Shown here: positions 21,731 to 23,739 of the stretch, piece by piece | Numbering within the stretch: the first letter of the stretch is position 1 | Layout: every line of letters begins with the position of its first letter | DNA from: Ichthyophonus hoferi | Lineage: Eukaryota > Opisthokonta > Ichthyosporea > Ichthyophonida > Ichthyophonidae | NCBI GenBank assembly: GCA_002751075.1 | Contig: NAOQ01000263.1 | Coordinates: 25,615 to 49,353, forward strand | Direction: 5' to 3' | DNA: 23,739 bases | Notes under the pieces: generated by a model | The model's database searches: none | Seen by the model: the letters and a program-made list of their open reading frames with translations, nothing else | Told to the model about the DNA's origin: nothing | Made by a program: the position numbers and the translations under genes

Positions 21731-21806
21731 TTCGAGTACGGTTCTACTTAATTAGTAGTAATGACCTTTGCGCAAAGTTCATTACTTAAGCTACACGTAC
21801 TACGAA
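21731..21806. repeat. nested palindrome / branched foldback
   Basis: The centre CTTTGCGCAAAG (21,766-21,777) is a perfect palindrome. It is flanked by AGTAATGA and TCATTACT with one mismatch between. An outer 10-bp stem pairs TTCGAGTACG (21,731-21,740) with CGTACTACGAA (21,796-21,806), with one bulged base. Unlike most inverted repeats here it is not simple AT sequence. Confidence 0.7.
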
Positions 21807-22156
21807 ACATTTTTATCGTGATTAAAAGTTAATCAATTATATATAGGCACTTGTAATGATTTGTCCGAAGTTTATCTTAGGTATTTCATTTTAATGCATA
21901 TAAACAATGATAGAGAATGGGAAATCTATCTAATTTTACACTAAGTTAAGTGTTAAAGTACGGTAAGAGGTGCAGCGTACGCGTATGTCCAATCTCATAC
22001 TAGTGCAAAGGTAAAGCCAAATGAAAGAATGTAATAGGAGGTGCAGCGACAATAAGAACAACCTCTTACAAAGTAGAAATAAGTTTAATGTTTAATCCTT
22101 AGCTTAGTTGCTAGGATTATATTAAGTAACTGCAGGCCAGTTACTTCGACCAAAAC

Positions 22157-22321
22157 TATATAACCAAACTTCCGGTCTGTATCAAGGACCGGAGATTATA
22201 TGCGAAAATAAATGTTGTTTGAAGATATAATAAGTGTCTTTTTTTACTAGATATGACCAGAATCTAGAGTATAACTTCTTCTTAAGACGGCATTTGTCCC
22301 AAGTGTAAATTATTACCAACA
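22157..22321 (+). mobile_element. possible decayed LTR 3' part
   Basis: In order: TATATAA (22,157-22,163), a TCCGGTC/GACCGGA hairpin (22,171-22,193), AATAAA (22,207-22,212), a TGTTGTTTG stretch, and an end reading TTACCAACA at 22,321. This order matches the promoter, R region, poly-A signal and CA-ending terminus of an LTR. No matching TGTTGGTAA start or partner LTR was found. It could be chance in AT-rich DNA. If real, it is a broken fossil. Confidence 0.25.
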
Positions 22322-23610
22322 CCTATCATCTGTGCCCGGTCAGTGAGAACGGAAAAGAAAGTATAAGCAAACTACACTTTCTACTGACTCAAGGAATCCA
22401 TCACAGCTAATAGTAATCTGCCTGACAAGACTTCCTCTGAAAACGATAGTATTGGATTAACATGTTCGGAGTAAAAATTATCTATTGACCAATAATACGA
22501 TATTATTTTATTTTATTTTTTATATATTCTGTTTTATTTTAATAATAAAAAACACAAAAACACAAAAACAGACAGACAAACCAAGCAAGTCTGGCTAAAA
22601 GTGGTTTGCAGCGTGTATACTTCCAATGATATGATTGGTCGATTGTATTAAAACTAGCGATTGGTCCAATTGAGAAGCCACAAGGTATTTCCCAACAGAA
22701 CGAAAATCGCAAAAAGATAAAGACCTACGAATCATTTCTCTCTTTTTATATCTCTTTCATTACATTTTTGATTTACTTATCTTTACTTATGTACTTAATG
22801 TTTATTTATTTATTAAATCTTGGTAATGATTGGTATATAATGGTGTATTTATATATTTATATATCTATATATTTATTAGAATAAGTGATGGGAATTTTTA
22901 TTTCCTCTTAGTGCTGTCTTTATATATAAATTGGCTATATATAACGAAACCCGTCTATACATAAATGCATAATAAAAATATAATATTAAGTAATAAATAA
23001 ATAAAAAAAAGAATTTTTTTCTTTTTTTAAAAAAAAAGCCATTTTATTTTTTTTTATTTACTAGTTTTTCTCATTGAATTAGGAATATATAGTGTCTAAG
23101 TTATTATTTATTTGTCATCTTATCACGTACTAATCAGTAATTTTATATTTGCAAATATTCTCGAGCGATTTTTATAGGAAACTACCTTTTAAAACACATA
23201 ATAGAAACAACGTAAATAAAAATGATTCACAAAACAATATTCATTAGAATTTAAAGGGTTTTTTAATTTTACTAGATCTCTATAAGCAGTTTTTAAATAA
23301 CTTAACTGTTATCATGCACATGCACATGCTAATTGGAATCCCCCCAAATTCCCTGATCCGTACTAGATTACACGTAACTATCCCACCTAAACAAAAAAAA
23401 GATATATCAATAGCTCATGAAAATTAGATATTATCTCGAATAAAATAAGATATATGTACAATTTGGATAATTTACAAGCCATTAATCCCCAATATGATAA
23501 GAAACGAACATAATGCTAAACAAATCATTGCATAACGAGATAAAACAACAAAAAAAAATTGTAGTAAAGTAGGTTATTACAACCTATGCTAAAATTGAAA
23601 CTCTACTACA
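22322..23610. other. AT-rich intergenic stretch, no gene seen
   Basis: Contains long A and T homopolymers (about 22,997-23,060), CACAAAAACA repeats (about 22,551-22,570), TTTATT runs and several CCAAT/ATTGG pentamers (22,488, 22,636, 22,660). No coding signal. It should include the promoter of the gene that may start at 23,611. Confidence 0.55.
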
Positions 23611-23676
23611 ATGGATTCAGACATGGTTAAGCTCACTGAGAAGGTGAAGAACGTAACTGTAAACGCGGATGAAAAG
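23611..23676 (+). CDS. possible first exon of an unidentified gene (partial)
   Basis: From an ATG at 23,611 (G at +4, context ACAATGG) there are 22 codons with coding-like composition: MDSDMVKLTEKVKNVTVNAD, then Glu-Lys. A GTGGGA donor candidate follows at 23,677. The composition breaks sharply from the AT-rich upstream DNA, and after about 23,700 it returns to GTT and T repeats. The frame stays open past the donor, so the exon could end later (GTGTAA near 23,705). The residues are charged and probably helical; I recognise no family. The rest lies beyond the window. Confidence 0.45.
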
Positions 23677-23709
23677 GTGGGAAATGAAAAATGCATGTTA
23701 CACAGTGTA

Positions 23710-23739
23710 ATTATTGTTGTTGTTGTTGTTTTTTTTTTT
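23710..23739. repeat. GTT microsatellite and T run
   Basis: TTG units followed by a T homopolymer at the window edge, probably within the first intron of the gene starting at 23,611. Confidence 0.8.

Noticed and set aside
1-23739. CRISPR arrays, operons, ribosome binding sites or other prokaryotic features
   Set aside because: The window has spliced animal genes throughout. None of the repeats has regular spacers, and no bacterial gene organisation was seen.

Overview
The window reads as nuclear DNA of an animal with a very AT-rich genome (roughly 30% GC by eye), compact genes and short introns of about 170-650 bp. Two complete, intron-split genes can be spliced by hand, and both belong to animal families: a BuGZ/ZNF207 homologue and a LIS1/PAFAH1B1 homologue. 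I would guess a sponge or another early-branching marine animal, but that is inference from composition and gene structure, not from any search.

Left part, 1-5,814. There is no complete host gene here. Positions 30-1,347 look like fossil LTR-type retroelement material: a 40-nt copy of the 5' half of initiator-methionine tRNA (419-458) sits directly beside one arm of a large imperfect inverted repeat (461-797 and 1,011-1,347). An unidentified decayed minus-strand frame follows (1,379-1,654). At 1,990-2,169 there is a short plus-strand frame that is unmistakably a parvovirus VP1-type phospholipase A2 domain. The rest is AT-rich intergenic DNA with microsatellites, a tandem duplication (3,864-4,198) and one copy of a dispersed repeat (3,541-3,775).

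Middle, 5,815-8,701, minus strand. Six exons encode a 311-residue BuGZ-like protein: an N-terminal pair of C2H2 zinc fingers, a Met/Gly/Pro-rich low-complexity region and a C-terminal Bub3-binding GLEBS motif that an intron splits just before its Glu-Glu pair.

Intergenic, 8,702-12,864. This is AT-rich DNA with decayed repeats and a 570-base run of N inside a TTA/ATT microsatellite.

Right, 12,865-19,145, plus strand. Fourteen exons splice to a 410-residue LIS1 protein with a LisH motif, a coiled coil and seven WD40 repeats. After it, 19,146-23,610 holds only repeats, palindromes and a possible LTR remnant. A likely first exon of another, unidentified gene begins at 23,611 and runs towards the window end.

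The two main genes lie head to head about 4.2 kb apart. Both families act on spindle microtubules and kinetochores: BuGZ with Bub3, LIS1 with dynein. The sequence does not show whether that pairing is meaningful. CCAAT/ATTGG pentamers are scattered through almost every intron of both genes.
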